Source: Billgrantia tianxiuensis
Lineage (GTDB): Bacteria; Pseudomonadota; Gammaproteobacteria; Pseudomonadales; Halomonadaceae
Length of the DNA: 64,000 nt
Assembly: GCF_009834345.1 (NCBI RefSeq)
Contig: NZ_CP035042.1
Location: 1,488,001-1,552,000, forward strand
Direction of reading: 5' to 3'
Under the pieces are notes generated by a model. That model had not been told where the DNA came from. It worked only from the letters and a program-made list of their open reading frames with translations, and made no database searches. Of this stretch, positions 39,960 to 49,995 are shown piece after piece (the first letter of the stretch is position 1; the number at the start of each line of letters is the position of its first letter). The translations under genes and the position numbers were made by a program.

Positions 39960-41399
39960 ATGGGTAACGCGGAGGTGGTAGCCAGCAAGAGCGAGAAGCG
40001 ATTTCGTTTTCCGACTGCCTTTACCATTCTGTTCGGCTTGACGATCCTGGCGGCGGTGCTGACCTGGGTCGTGCCGGCAGGTCAGTACGAGAGGGCATAC
40101 GACGAGTCGCTGGGGCGTGAGGTCACCGTGGTGGGCAGCTACCAGCAGGTCGAGGCCAACCCACAGAATGCCTGGGACGTGCTGATGGCGCCCGTGGCGG
40201 GCCTGTACGACCCCGGCAGCTACGAGGCCAACGCGATCGACGTTGCCCTGTTCGTTCTGATCATTGGGGGCTTCATTGGCGTAGTCACGGCCACCGGTGC
40301 CATCGATGCCGGCATCGGGCGTGCCATGAGGCGCATGGCAGGCCACGAAAAGTGGATGATTCCGCTGCTAATGGGGCTCTTCGCTCTGGGCGGCACGACG
40401 TATGGAATGGCCGAGGAGACACTGGCCTTCTACATGCTGTTGATCCCCATCATCATTGCCGCGGGATACGACTCGGTGACGGCAGTGGCGATCATACTGT
40501 TGGGTGCGGGAGTCGGGGTGCTGGGCTCGACGGTCAACGCCTTCGCCACTGTCATCGCCTCCGATGCTGCCGGCATACCCTTCACCGACGGCCTGACCCT
40601 CAGGCTTGTGATCCTGGTGCTGTGCTTCGTCGTCACCGTACTCTATGTGATGCGCTACGCGGCCAAGGTCAAACGAAACCCCGAGGTTTCCATCGTCGGC
40701 GACCAGCGCGAAGCGGACCGAGAATATTTCCTGAGCCAGCGGAGCGCGGAAGAACTTCCTTTCACTCGTACTCGCAAGCTGGTGCTCGCCCTGTTTGCCG
40801 CCACTTTCCTGATCATGGTGTGGGGAGTGCTGATGGCCGGCTGGTGGATGGGCGAGATGACGGCGCTGTTCCTGGCGTCCAGTCTGGTCATCGGCGTGAC
40901 GGCCCGCCTGGGAGAGGCGCGTTTCGTGGAATCCTTCGTTGGCGGTGCCAAGGAGCTACTGGGCGTGGCGCTGATCATCGGTCTGGCGCGCGGTATCGTG
41001 GTCATCATGGATGCTGGTCTCATCACCGATACCATTCTGCATTGGTCCGAGGAGCGGGTGAGCGGCCTCTCCAGCGTTGCCTTCATCAACGTCATGTACT
41101 GGCTTCAAATCATGATGTCGTTCTTCGTTCCCTCCTCCTCGGGGCTGGCCGTAATGAGCATGCCGGTGCTGGCGCCGATGGCCGACTTTGCGGGAGTAGG
41201 GCGAGACCTGGTCGTGACGGCCTACCAATCCGCGAATGGCCTGGTCAATCTGATCAATCCGACCTTTGCCGTGGTCATGGGAGCGTTGGCGATAGGGCGT
41301 GTGCCCTATGAACGCTGGCTGCGCTTCATGTGGCCGCTGCTGGTGATTCTTACTCTGGTCATCCTCGGCTGTCTGAGCCTCGCGGCAATGCTGGGGTGA
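39960..41399 (+). CDS. YfcC-family transporter (probable arginine/ornithine-type antiporter)
   Basis: A 479-residue inner-membrane carrier of the YfcC/ArcD2-like family. Seen: [49 protein letters not shown] and [19 protein letters not shown]. Position directly upstream of arcA and arcC suggests that it exchanges extracellular arginine for ornithine or citrulline. The ATG has GGAGGG just upstream. Other members carry dicarboxylates or peptides, so the substrate is inferred from context. Confidence 0.85.
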   Translation: MGNAEVVASKSEKRFRFPTAFTILFGLTILAAVLTWVVPAGQYERAYDESLGREVTVVGSYQQVEANPQNAWDVLMAPVAGLYDPGSYEANAIDVALFVLIIGGFIGVVTATGAIDAGIGRAMRRMAGHEKWMIPLLMGLFALGGTTYGMAEETLAFYMLLIPIIIAAGYDSVTAVAIILLGAGVGVLGSTVNAFATVIASDAAGIPFTDGLTLRLVILVLCFVVTVLYVMRYAAKVKRNPEVSIVGDQREADREYFLSQRSAEELPFTRTRKLVLALFAATFLIMVWGVLMAGWWMGEMTALFLASSLVIGVTARLGEARFVESFVGGAKELLGVALIIGLARGIVVIMDAGLITDTILHWSEERVSGLSSVAFINVMYWLQIMMSFFVPSSSGLAVMSMPVLAPMADFAGVGRDLVVTAYQSANGLVNLINPTFAVVMGALAIGRVPYERWLRFMWPLLVILTLVILGCLSLAAMLG

Positions 41400-41511
41400 G
41401 TCACTGCAAGGTATCGAATCAGGCGCGCACGGCCGCCTGCCAGTTCGAGGCGTAACGAGGCAGTTAGCCGCTAACGGAATCGTTGGCGAGACATGCGAAA
41501 GGAGACGTCCC

Positions 41512-42759
41512 ATGCCGATCCAGCTAGGCGTTCATTCGGAAGTCGGCAAATTGCGCAGGGTGTTGGTCTGTTCGCCGGGGCTCGCCCACCAGCGCCTGAC
41601 GCCGGGCAATTGCCACGAGCTATTGTTCGACGACGTGCTGTGGGTCAGCCAGGCCAAGCGCGACCACTTCGATTTCGTGACCAAGATGCGTGAGCGTGGG
41701 GTGGAAGTGCTGGAGATGCACAACCTGCTGACCGACATTTTGAAAAGCGCTGACGCAAGGAAGTGGGTGCTGGATCGCAAGATTACACCCGATCTCGTCG
41801 GGGTCGGGCTCGCGGACGAAGTTCGCGCGTGGCTGGATGAAATGGAATCAAGGCAGCTGGCGACCTATCTCATCGGTGGCATCTCGGGTGCCGATCTTCC
41901 CGAGATGGAAGGGGCGGAAGTGTTGAAGATGTTTCGTGATTACCTGGGGCACTCGAGCTTCCTCCTACCGCCTCTACCAAATACCGTCTTTACCCGCGAT
42001 ACGACTTGCTGGATCTATGGCGGGGTCACGCTGAACCCTATGTACTGGGAGGCCAGACGGCAGGAAACGCTGCTGACCACGGCCATCTATCGCTTCCATC
42101 CCTCCTTTACCGACGCGGAGTTCCGAACCTGGTATGGCGACCCTGAGCGCTATCATGGGCTGGCCACGCTGGAGGGTGGCGACGTGATGCCGCTTGGCAA
42201 GGGCATCGTCCTGATCGGCATGGGCGAGCGCACGTCGCGACAAGCCATCGGTCAACTGGCCCAGTCTCTCTTCGAAGCCGAGGCCGCGGAGCGAATCATC
42301 GTCGCCGGGCTGCCAAGATCCCGTGCCGCCATGCATCTGGATACCGTATTCAGCTTCTGCGATCGCGACCTGGCCACGGTATTTCCTGATGTCGTGCAGG
42401 GAATCGTGGCATTCAGCTTGCGCCCCGACGAGAGCAAGCCCGGCGGCATCGACCTGCGCCGCGAAACCTTGCCGTTCCTGGACGTCGTTGCCGAAGCGCT
42501 TGGCCTGAAGGCGCTGCGTGTCGTCGAGACCGGGGGCGACTGGTTCGAGTCGGAGCGTGAGCAGTGGGACGACGGCAACAACGTCGTGGCGATCGAACCC
42601 GGTGTAGTGATCGGCTATGACCGCAATACCTACACCAATACCCTGCTGCGCAAGGCCGGGGTGGAGGTGATCACCATCGACGCGAGCGAACTGGGCCGTG
42701 GGCGCGGCGGCGGTCATTGCATGACCTGCCCTATTGTGCGTGATCCGATCGACTACTAA
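41512..42759 (+). CDS. arcA: Arginine deiminase
   Basis: A 415-residue deiminase that converts arginine to citrulline and ammonia. Seen: [19 protein letters not shown] at the N-terminus, [25 protein letters not shown] and [14 protein letters not shown], with the nucleophile Cys403. All catalytic residues are present. It is part of a YfcC-arcA-arcC cluster; the gap to arcC is 24 bases. Confidence 0.97.
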   Translation: MPIQLGVHSEVGKLRRVLVCSPGLAHQRLTPGNCHELLFDDVLWVSQAKRDHFDFVTKMRERGVEVLEMHNLLTDILKSADARKWVLDRKITPDLVGVGLADEVRAWLDEMESRQLATYLIGGISGADLPEMEGAEVLKMFRDYLGHSSFLLPPLPNTVFTRDTTCWIYGGVTLNPMYWEARRQETLLTTAIYRFHPSFTDAEFRTWYGDPERYHGLATLEGGDVMPLGKGIVLIGMGERTSRQAIGQLAQSLFEAEAAERIIVAGLPRSRAAMHLDTVFSFCDRDLATVFPDVVQGIVAFSLRPDESKPGGIDLRRETLPFLDVVAEALGLKALRVVETGGDWFESEREQWDDGNNVVAIEPGVVIGYDRNTYTNTLLRKAGVEVITIDASELGRGRGGGHCMTCPIVRDPIDY

Positions 42760-42783
42760 CCGAAGGTCAAGGAGGACAATGGC

Positions 42784-43713
42784 ATGCGTATCGTGATTGC
42801 CCTTGGGGGCAATGCGCTGCTGCGCCGAGGCGAACCCATGACTGCTGATGCCCAGCGCGCCAATATCGGTGTCGCCTGCGAGCAGATCGCCAAGGTGGCC
42901 TCGGGCAATGAGCTGGTCATCGCCCATGGGAACGGGCCACAGGTAGGACTGTTGGCATTGCAAGGAGCGGCTTATACCGCTGTCACTCCCTATCCACTGG
43001 ATGTGTTGGGTGCGGAAACGGAAGGCATGATCGGCTACCTGATCGAGCAGGAACTCGGGAACCGCCTGCCCGCCGAGGTACCTTTCGCCACCCTGCTGAC
43101 GCAAGTGGAGGTCGAGCCCGACGATCCTGCCTTTCAGCATCCCAGCAAGCCGATTGGCCCTGTCTACTCGGCGGACGAAGCCGAACGCTTGGCTAGGGAA
43201 AAAGGGTGGAGTATCGCGCCGGATGGCGATAGGTTCCGTCGGGTCGTGCCGAGCCCACGTCCCAAGCGGATCTTTGAACTCAGGCCGATAAGGTGGCTGC
43301 TGGAGAAGGGCACTATCGTCATCTGCGCTGGCGGGGGAGGCATTCCTGCCGTCTACGATGAGAACCGCAAGCTGCACGGAGTCGAGGCGGTGATCGACAA
43401 GGATCTTTGCTCTGCGCTGCTGGCTGAGCAACTGCAAGCCGACCTGCTGGTCATCGCCACCGATGTCGACGCGGCATACGTCAATTGGAGCGATCCGAAC
43501 CGCAAGGCCATCGCCAATGCACATCCGGACGCCTTGGAGGCGATTGAGTTCGCTGCCGGTTCGATGGGGCCCAAAGTCGAAGCTGCTTGTGGTTTTGCCA
43601 GGCGTACCGGCAACGAGGCGATGATCGGCACATTGGCCGACATCGAGGCAATCGTACGTGGCCATGGGGGCACCCGGATCAGCGTTGCGGCTGCCGGGGT
43701 CACCTATCGCTAG
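42784..43713 (+). CDS. arcC: Carbamate kinase
   Basis: A 309-residue carbamate kinase that makes ATP from carbamoyl phosphate. Seen: [46 protein letters not shown] and the C-terminal [14 protein letters not shown]. It follows arcA, but the expected ornithine carbamoyltransferase gene arcB is absent from the cluster and from the whole window. The missing step may be supplied by argF elsewhere or by a separate arcB. Confidence 0.96.
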   Translation: MRIVIALGGNALLRRGEPMTADAQRANIGVACEQIAKVASGNELVIAHGNGPQVGLLALQGAAYTAVTPYPLDVLGAETEGMIGYLIEQELGNRLPAEVPFATLLTQVEVEPDDPAFQHPSKPIGPVYSADEAERLAREKGWSIAPDGDRFRRVVPSPRPKRIFELRPIRWLLEKGTIVICAGGGGIPAVYDENRKLHGVEAVIDKDLCSALLAEQLQADLLVIATDVDAAYVNWSDPNRKAIANAHPDALEAIEFAAGSMGPKVEAACGFARRTGNEAMIGTLADIEAIVRGHGGTRISVAAAGVTYR

Positions 43714-43804
43714 CCGGGCTGGGTGTTCGAAAGAAGAATTTGTCGAGTTGTAGCCGATCGTCGAGATAATACTCGGGTTGTCTTTGCTGGTTCCAACAAA
43801 GCGA

Positions 43805-43832
43805 TTGACTTGGTGCGTGATGGTCGTATGAT
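43805..43832 (+). promoter_or_regulatory. Sigma-70-type promoter for the MFS gene
   Basis: TTGACT (43805-43810) and TATGAT (43827-43832) are separated by 16 bases. They lie about 120 bases upstream of the MFS transporter start and after the arcC stop, so this gene probably has its own transcript. Confidence 0.6.
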
Positions 43833-43951
43833 TCGCGCCGCCCCGATCGAGCGTTGGCTATTCTTCAATGCCGTGCAAGGTCTGTGGGCAGCGTTCCACG
43901 ACGTTTTCTGTCATCTTTCCTTATTTCCATTTGCTGTCGAGAGGCACGCTC

Positions 43952-45370
43952 ATGTCGCGGCAACTGCTGGCCATGGCCCTGGCTCCCCTGCTGGGGCTCT
44001 TCATCCTGGGGATCGGCAACGGCTTCCTGGCCACGCTGATTACCCTGCGGCTGGATGCGGCCGGCGAATCGCCGGTGGTCATTGGCTGGGTCTCCTCGGC
44101 GTACTTCATCGGCCTGGCACTGGGGGCGATGTTCAACGACCGGCTGTTGCTGCGTATCGGCCACATCCGTGCCTATGGCAGCTTCGCTTCGCTGGTCGCG
44201 GTCACGGTGTTGCTGCAGGCGCTGATCTTCGATCCCTGGGCCTGGTTCGGCCTGCGCCTGATCGGTGGCTGGGCCACCGTGGGGGTCTATCTGGTCATCG
44301 AGAGCTGGCTGCTCACCTCCGGTGACCAGAAGGTACGCGGCAGGCTGCTCGCGCTCTACATGATCTCGCTGTATGCGGCTGGGGTGATCGGTCAATTGTT
44401 GCTCGGTGTCACCGATGCCATGGGCGAGGCCGCGCCGTTCATGGTGATCGGCATGTTGGCGTCGCTGTCGGTGTTGCCGATGGCGATGATCCCCCGTGTG
44501 TCGCCGCTCATCGATCATGCCGAGCCGCTGTCGCCAATGCGCCTGATCACGCTCACGCCCACCGGGGTGATGGGCAGTTTCGGCTCCGGTCTGGCAGTCG
44601 CCGCCGTCTATACGCTGCTGCCGCTCTATCTCCAGCGCATCGGTCTTACGGTGGCGCAGGTCGGTCAGATGATGGCAGTGGTCGTGCTCGGCGCCATGCT
44701 GCTGCAGTATCCCATCGGGCGCTGGTCCGACCGCCACGATCGCCAGATCGTGCTGATCATGATCGGGGCCTTCTGCACCCTGATCTCCGCCGGCATGCTG
44801 CTGCTGCCACTCAACCCCTGGGTGCTGGCCGCGCTGCTGTTCCTGCTGGGGGGCGGTGTCTTTGCCCTTTATCCGGTGGCGGTCAGCCATGCCGCCGACC
44901 GCGCTCCGGCCGGTGCCCTGGTGCGCATGAGTCAGGGCCTGCTGCTGATCAATGCCATCGGCTCGACGGTGAGCCCTCCGTTGATCTCGCCGGCCATGGC
45001 CTGGATTGGCGACGCCGGGCTGTTCTGGGCCTTTGGCGGGCTGGGGTTGTTCCTGGTTGGCTTCTTTGCCTGGCGGCGTAACGTGCGTCCAGCACCGGTG
45101 CCGGTGGCGCCCTTTGCTCCTACGACACCAATGTCTTCGGTGGGCGCCGAACTGGCCGTGACCGAGGAACTGGTGCAGGGTGCCATCGAGCACGAGCACG
45201 TGGAGGATCTCTCCAACCTCGTGCCCGAAGTGGAGGTGGCCGAGCCCGTGGTCGGCCCGCCGCCGCCGGACGAGCCGCGTATCGTTTTCTATCACGACGA
45301 AGACGATCTCCCTCAGGAGGACGAAGACGAGCGAACGGAGGCGCCGCTGGACGGCGATACCCGCCGCTGA
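43952..45370 (+). CDS. MFS transporter (YcaD-like) with acidic C-terminal tail
   Basis: A 472-residue major facilitator with 12 predicted helices over residues ~10-390. Seen: NDRLLLRIGHIRAYGSFA (loop 2-3 motif), ESWLLTSGDQKVRGRLLALY and GRWSDRHDRQIVLIM. This set resembles the YcaD branch. The last ~75 residues are hydrophilic and very acidic (EDDLPQEDEDERTEAP), as often in halophile proteins. Substrate is unknown. A clear terminator follows. Confidence 0.88.
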   Translation: MSRQLLAMALAPLLGLFILGIGNGFLATLITLRLDAAGESPVVIGWVSSAYFIGLALGAMFNDRLLLRIGHIRAYGSFASLVAVTVLLQALIFDPWAWFGLRLIGGWATVGVYLVIESWLLTSGDQKVRGRLLALYMISLYAAGVIGQLLLGVTDAMGEAAPFMVIGMLASLSVLPMAMIPRVSPLIDHAEPLSPMRLITLTPTGVMGSFGSGLAVAAVYTLLPLYLQRIGLTVAQVGQMMAVVVLGAMLLQYPIGRWSDRHDRQIVLIMIGAFCTLISAGMLLLPLNPWVLAALLFLLGGGVFALYPVAVSHAADRAPAGALVRMSQGLLLINAIGSTVSPPLISPAMAWIGDAGLFWAFGGLGLFLVGFFAWRRNVRPAPVPVAPFAPTTPMSSVGAELAVTEELVQGAIEHEHVEDLSNLVPEVEVAEPVVGPPPPDEPRIVFYHDEDDLPQEDEDERTEAPLDGDTRR

Positions 45371-45392
45371 CTCCGCGAGCGATACCCGGAAG

Positions 45393-45423
45393 CGCCCGGT
45401 GCCACGATGGCCCCGGGCGTTTT
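45393..45423 (+). terminator. Rho-independent terminator after MFS gene
   Basis: CGCCCGG pairs with CCGGGCG, with partial inner pairing, and is followed directly by TTTT. It starts 22 bases after the stop codon. Confidence 0.85.
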
Positions 45424-45488
45424 GCTATGGAAGGAAGACGACAGGGCATAGCCGTAGGGGTGCGACCTAGGGATAATGGTTAACGAAA

Positions 45489-45503
45489 AGTAGTGAATCT
45501 ACT
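45489..45503. promoter_or_regulatory. Small inverted repeat before acyl-CoA cluster
   Basis: AGTAG-TGAAT-CTACT lies 32 bases before the acyl-CoA dehydrogenase start in AT-rich promoter-like DNA. It may be an operator for the fatty-acid cluster; no regulator gene is adjacent. Confidence 0.35.
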
Positions 45504-45534
45504 ATCGCTGTTATCATTTTCCTGAGGTAGTGCC

Positions 45535-47313
45535 ATGTCTCCCTTTGCCGCTCCGTTCGTGACCTTCGCTTCGTGCTCGAGGAACTGCTCGAGTATCGCT
45601 CGCTCGAGCTACCTGGCTTCGACGAGGCCAGCCCCGACCTGGTCGAGGCGGTGCTGGAGGAAGCCGCCAAGCTGGCCGGCGAGGTGTGGGCACCGCTCAA
45701 CGCCAGCGGCGACCGCCAGGGCTGCGTGCGCCATGAAGATGGCGGCGTGACCCTGCCGGATGGTTTCGCCGAGGCCTACCGAGCCTATGTGGAAGGCGGC
45801 TGGAACGGCATCGGCGTGTCCCAGGCACTGGGTGGCCAGGGGCTTCCCGAGGTGGTGGCGAGCAGCGTGCAGGAGATGCTGCATGGCGCCAACATGGCGC
45901 TGGGGCTGTGCCCGATGCTCACCGCCGGTGCCATCGAGGCACTGGCCCACCACGGCAGCGAGGCCCTCAAGGCAACCTATCTGCCCAGGCTGGTCGAGGG
46001 CAGCTGGACCGGCACCATGAACCTCACCGAGCCCCAGGCCGGCTCCGACCTTTCCAAGGTGCGTACTCGCGCCGTGCCTGAAGACGATCATTACCGCCTG
46101 TTCGGGCAGAAAATCTTCATCACTTGGGGCGAGCACGACGCCAGCGAGAACATCATCCACCTGGTGCTGGCGCGCAAGCCCGACGCCCCGAGGGCAACAA
46201 GGGCATCTCGCTGTTCCTGGTGCCGAAATTCCTGGTCAACGACGACGGTTCGCTGGCGAGCGCAACGACGTCACCTGCGCTTCCATCGAGCACAAGCTGG
46301 GCATCCACGGCTCGCCCACCTGTACCCTGAGCTTCGGCGAAAACGACGGCGCCATCGGCTACCTGATAGGCGAGGAGGGGCGCGGCCTCAATCATATGTT
46401 CACCATGATGAACGAGGCGCGCCACAAGGTCGGCGTGCAGGGCATCGGCGTGGCCGAGCGTGCCTGCCAGCACGCCTTCGCCTACGCACTGGATCGCGTT
46501 CAGGGCAAGGCGCGCGGTACCGAAGCCACCATCAGCGAACACCTCGACGTACGCCGGATGCTGCTCTCCATGCGTGCCCGCACCGATGCCCTGCGGGCAC
46601 TGGCGCTCACCTGCGCCGCCCAGCTCGACGTGGCGCGCCATGCGGCCGACGCCGCCGAGCGCGAGGCCGCCCAGGCGCGGGTCGACGTGCTGATCCCGGT
46701 GGTCAAGGCGTTCTCCACCGACCAGGCTGTGGAAATCGCTTCGCTGGGCGTGCAGGTGCATGGCGGCATGGGCTATATCGAAGAGACCGGCGCCGCCCAA
46801 CTGCTGCGCGACGCCCGTATCGCCCCGATCTACGAGGGCACCAATGGCATCCAGGCCCTCGACCTGGCCGGGCGCAAGCTCTCCCGCGATGGCGGTGCGG
46901 CGCTGAGCGGGCTGATCGAGGAGGTCGAGGTTACTGCCGGTGAGCTGCGTGACAGCGGCGAGCTTGCCGCATTGGGCGAAAGCCTGGCCGCCGGTGCCGC
47001 CGACCTGCGTGCCGCCATGGCCTTGGTGCTCGAGGCGAGCCGCGAACCGGATAGCGGCCCGGAGGCCATTCAAGCCTACGCCACGCCGTTCCTGGCGCTG
47101 GCCGGCCACGTACTGTGCGCCTGGCAGATGGGGCGCGCGGCGCTCAAGGCCAGTCATGCCCTGGCAGGGGGCAGCAGCGACCCGTTCTATCGGGCCAAGC
47201 TGGCCGCCGCCGACTTTGCCCTGCGCCAGTGGCTGCCGCTCGGCCGTGCCAACCGTAGCGTAATCGAGGCCGGCATGCAGAGCTTGATCGACTTCCCGGT
47301 CACCGCCTCCTGA
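45535..47313 (+). CDS. Acyl-CoA dehydrogenase, long ~590-residue type (three frameshifts here)
   Basis: A FAD-dependent dehydrogenase that introduces the alpha-beta double bond in acyl-CoA. It is the long class also annotated as DmdC/AcdA-like. Seen: TMNLTEPQAGSDLSKVRTRA, VQGIGVAERACQHAFAYAL, VDVLIPVVKAFSTDQAVEIA and GGMGYIEETGAAQLLRDARI. Three single-base losses occur: near 45555 (restores RDLRFVLEELLEY), at CCCC 46196-46199 (PEGNKGISLFLVPKF) and at GG 46255-46256 (GERNDVTCASIEHKLGIHGS). The repaired protein is 593 residues. It is first in a cluster with an acyl-CoA ligase, a hydroxyacyl-CoA dehydrogenase and a crotonase. Confidence 0.9.
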
Positions 47314-47321
47314 GGCAGCGG

Positions 47322-47351
47322 GCACCGATCGATCGACTCGCCGATCGGTGC
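47322..47351. other. Stem-loop between acyl-CoA dehydrogenase and ligase genes
   Basis: GCACCGATCG pairs perfectly with CGATCGGTGC around a 10-base loop, eight bases after the dehydrogenase stop. No T run follows, so it may be an mRNA-stability element or a weak terminator. Confidence 0.5.
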
Positions 47352-47399
47352 TCTCGCGTCCAGTACTGCACAATAACGACACTACACCCGGAGCCTACC

Positions 47400-49031
47400 A
47401 TGAACGACAGCATCTTCGAACAGGACCTGCCCAAGACGCCGGCCAACTTCGTCCCGCTATCCCCGCTGACCTTCATCGAGCGTAGCGCGTCCGTCTATCC
47501 CGACTACCCGGCAGTGGTGCATGGCGACATTCGCCGTAGCTGGAGCGAGACCTGGGCGCGTTGTCGCCGGCTCGCGTCGGCGCTCGAGAAGCGCGGCATC
47601 AAGCCCGGCGAGACGGTGGCCGTGATGCTGCCCAACGTACCGGCCATGTTCGAGGCGCACTTCGGCGTGCCGCTGGCCGGCTGCGTGCTCAACACGCTCA
47701 ACATTCGCCTCGACGCCGAGGCCATTGCCTACATGCTCGAGCACGGCGAAGCCCAGGCGGTGCTGGTCGACCCGGAATTCGCCGGGGTAATCGAGGATGC
47801 CGTCTCGCGGCTGGCCATCAAGCCGCTGGTGATCGACGTGGACGACGCTCTGTACGAGGGTGAGTCGCGCCATATCGGTGAGCTGGAATACGAGGCCCTG
47901 CTGGCCGAGGGCGATCCGGACTACGCCTACCAGCTCCCCGAGGACGAGTGGCAGGCGATCTCGCTCAACTACACCTCGGGCACCACCGGCAAGCCCAAGG
48001 GGGTGGTCTACCACCATCGCGGCGCCTATCTCAACGCGGTGAGCAACATCCTCGAGTGGGCCATGCCGCATCACCCGGTCTATCTCTGGACCCTGCCGAT
48101 GTTCCACTGCAACGGCTGGTGCTTTCCCTGGACCATCGCCGCCAATGCCGGGACCAGCGTGTGCCTGCGCAAGGTCGATCCCAAGCGGATCATGGACCTG
48201 ATCGCCGATGAAAAGGTCACCCACTTCAGCGGCGCGCCGATCGTGCTCAACGGCCTGGTCAACCTGCCGGCGGAGCACAAGCGCGAGTTCGACCACCCGG
48301 TGAAGGTCACCACCGCCGGCGCCGCGCCACCCGCCTCGGTGATCGCCGGAGTCGAGACGCTCGGCATCGAGGTGACCCATGTCTACGGTCTCACCGAAGT
48401 CTACGGTCCGGTGACCGTGTGCGCCTGGCGCGAGGCGTGGGACGAACTGCCGCTGGAGCAGCGGGCCAGGATCAAGGCGCGCCAGGGCGTGCGCTACCAC
48501 ATGCTCGAGGCACTCTGCGTGGCCGACCCCAACACCCTGGAGCCGGTACCCAAGGATGGGGAGACCATCGGCGAGATCCTGATGCGCGGCAACAACGTGA
48601 TGAAGGGCTATCTGAAGAACGAGGCCGCTACCGAGCAGGCGCTGGAGGGCGGCTGGTATCACACCGGCGACCTCGCCGTATGGCATCCGGACGGCTACAT
48701 CGAGATCAAGGATCGTTCCAAGGACATCATCATCTCCGGCGGCGAGAACATCTCCACCATCGAGGTGGAGGATGCCATCTATTCGCATCCCGCGGTGGAG
48801 GAGGCCGCGGTGGTGGCCAAGCCCGACGAAAAGTGGGGCGAAACGCCCTGCGCCTTCGTCAAGCTCAAGGTGGGCTACGGCGAGGTGACCGAAGCCGACA
48901 TCATCGAGCACTGCCGCCAACATCTGGCGCGCTTCAAGGTGCCCAAGACGGTGATCTTCACCGAGCTGCCCAAGACCTCCACCGGCAAGATCCAGAAATT
49001 CGTCCTGCGCGAAGAAGCGCGCAAGCACTGA
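47400..49031 (+). CDS. AMP-forming acyl-CoA synthetase (AlkK/DmdB-like)
   Basis: A 543-residue ligase that activates a carboxylic acid with ATP and CoA. Seen: the phosphate-binding motif LNYTSGTTGKPKGVVYHHRG, VYGLTEVYGP, GWYHTGDLAVWHPDGYIEI (core motif) and the C-terminal KTSTGKIQKFVLRE with the adenylation Lys. It resembles medium-chain AlkK-type and methylmercaptopropionate (DmdB) ligases, so the chain is not certain. The 3-hydroxyacyl-CoA dehydrogenase gene follows 13 bases later. Confidence 0.93.
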   Translation: MNDSIFEQDLPKTPANFVPLSPLTFIERSASVYPDYPAVVHGDIRRSWSETWARCRRLASALEKRGIKPGETVAVMLPNVPAMFEAHFGVPLAGCVLNTLNIRLDAEAIAYMLEHGEAQAVLVDPEFAGVIEDAVSRLAIKPLVIDVDDALYEGESRHIGELEYEALLAEGDPDYAYQLPEDEWQAISLNYTSGTTGKPKGVVYHHRGAYLNAVSNILEWAMPHHPVYLWTLPMFHCNGWCFPWTIAANAGTSVCLRKVDPKRIMDLIADEKVTHFSGAPIVLNGLVNLPAEHKREFDHPVKVTTAGAAPPASVIAGVETLGIEVTHVYGLTEVYGPVTVCAWREAWDELPLEQRARIKARQGVRYHMLEALCVADPNTLEPVPKDGETIGEILMRGNNVMKGYLKNEAATEQALEGGWYHTGDLAVWHPDGYIEIKDRSKDIIISGGENISTIEVEDAIYSHPAVEEAAVVAKPDEKWGETPCAFVKLKVGYGEVTEADIIEHCRQHLARFKVPKTVIFTELPKTSTGKIQKFVLREEARKH

Positions 49032-49044
49032 AGGGAGAGACACG

Positions 49045-49893
49045 ATGAGCCAACGAACCATCGGCGTGGTCGGTGCCGGCACCATGGGGCAGGGCATCGC
49101 CCAGGTCCTGATCACCGGCGGTTTCCCCGTGCAGCTCTACGACGTGGCCGACGAGCAGCTCGGCCGGGCCCAGGCCGCCATCGACAAGGGGCTGGGCAAG
49201 CTCGTCGCCAAGGAGAAGCTCGGCGAAGCGGAGAAGGGCGAGGCCATGGCGCGTCTCGAGCTGACCACCTCGCTCGAGGCCCTGCGCGGCTGTGAAGTGA
49301 TCGTCGAGGCCGCTCCCGAGCAGCCGGCGTTGAAGGAAAAGCTGTTCCGCGACCTGAGCCGCCTGAGCCACGATGCGATACTCGCCTCCAATACCTCTTC
49401 GCTGTCGCTGACCCGGCTCGCCGCGGTGTGCGAACGCCCGGAGCGCGTCGTGGGCATGCACTTCTTCAACCCGGTGCCGGTGCTCAAGCTGGTCGAGGTG
49501 ATCCGCGCCGAACAGACCTCTGATGCCACCGTGGCCCGCATCGAGGAACTGACCCGGCAGCTCGGCAAGACGCCGGTAGCTATCGCCGACTCACCCGGAT
49601 TCGCCGTCAACCGCCTGCTGATCCCGATGATCAACGAAGCGGCCTTTCTGCTCCAAGAGGGCGCCGCCAGCGCCGAGGACATCGATCAGTCGATGAAACT
49701 CGGTGCCGCCCACCCCATGGGCCCGCTACAGCTTGCCGACCTGATCGGCCTGGACGTTTGCCTGGCGATCATGGAGGTGCTGCAGGAGGGCTTCGGCGAT
49801 CCCAAGTATCGCCCCTGCCCGCTGCTCCGACGCATGGTCGCGGCCGGCTATCTGGGGCGGAAGTCAGGACGCGGCTTCCACATCTACCAGTAA
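49045..49893 (+). CDS. 3-hydroxybutyryl-CoA dehydrogenase (PaaH/HbdA-like)
   Basis: A 282-residue NAD-dependent 3-hydroxyacyl-CoA dehydrogenase. Seen: the N-terminal GVVGAGTMGQGIAQVL Rossmann motif, IVEAAPEQPALKEKLF, SNTSSLSLTRLAA, GMHFFNPVPVLKLVEVI with the catalytic His, and DSPGFAVNRLLIPMINEAAF. Length is that of stand-alone short-chain enzymes. It acts after the crotonase step. Confidence 0.95.
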   Translation: MSQRTIGVVGAGTMGQGIAQVLITGGFPVQLYDVADEQLGRAQAAIDKGLGKLVAKEKLGEAEKGEAMARLELTTSLEALRGCEVIVEAAPEQPALKEKLFRDLSRLSHDAILASNTSSLSLTRLAAVCERPERVVGMHFFNPVPVLKLVEVIRAEQTSDATVARIEELTRQLGKTPVAIADSPGFAVNRLLIPMINEAAFLLQEGAASAEDIDQSMKLGAAHPMGPLQLADLIGLDVCLAIMEVLQEGFGDPKYRPCPLLRRMVAAGYLGRKSGRGFHIYQ

Positions 49894-49931
49894 GCGACGA
49901 TTCACTACTGCGCTCGACCAAGAAAGGATTG

Positions 49932-49964
49932 CCGACCAACCAAGCGTTCGCTAGGGTTGGTCGG
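49932..49964. promoter_or_regulatory. Long palindrome upstream of crotonase gene
   Basis: CCGACCAACC at 49932-49941 pairs with GGTTGGTCGG at 49955-49964. The centre contains CCAAGCG-TT-CGCTAGG, a near-perfect palindrome resembling TetR-type operators of fatty-acid genes. It may be an operator for a promoter inside the cluster, or an mRNA hairpin. Confidence 0.5.
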
Positions 49965-49995
49965 TATCGTCCAGACAACAAGCAAGGAGCCCCAC

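Noticed and set aside
41974..43665. 563-codon antisense frame over arcA and arcC
   Set aside because: The plus strand has complete, conserved enzymes; the antisense product shows no recognisable domain.
47457..49115. 552-codon antisense frame over the acyl-CoA ligase
   Set aside because: His/Asp/Gly-rich shadow of a well-supported ligase.
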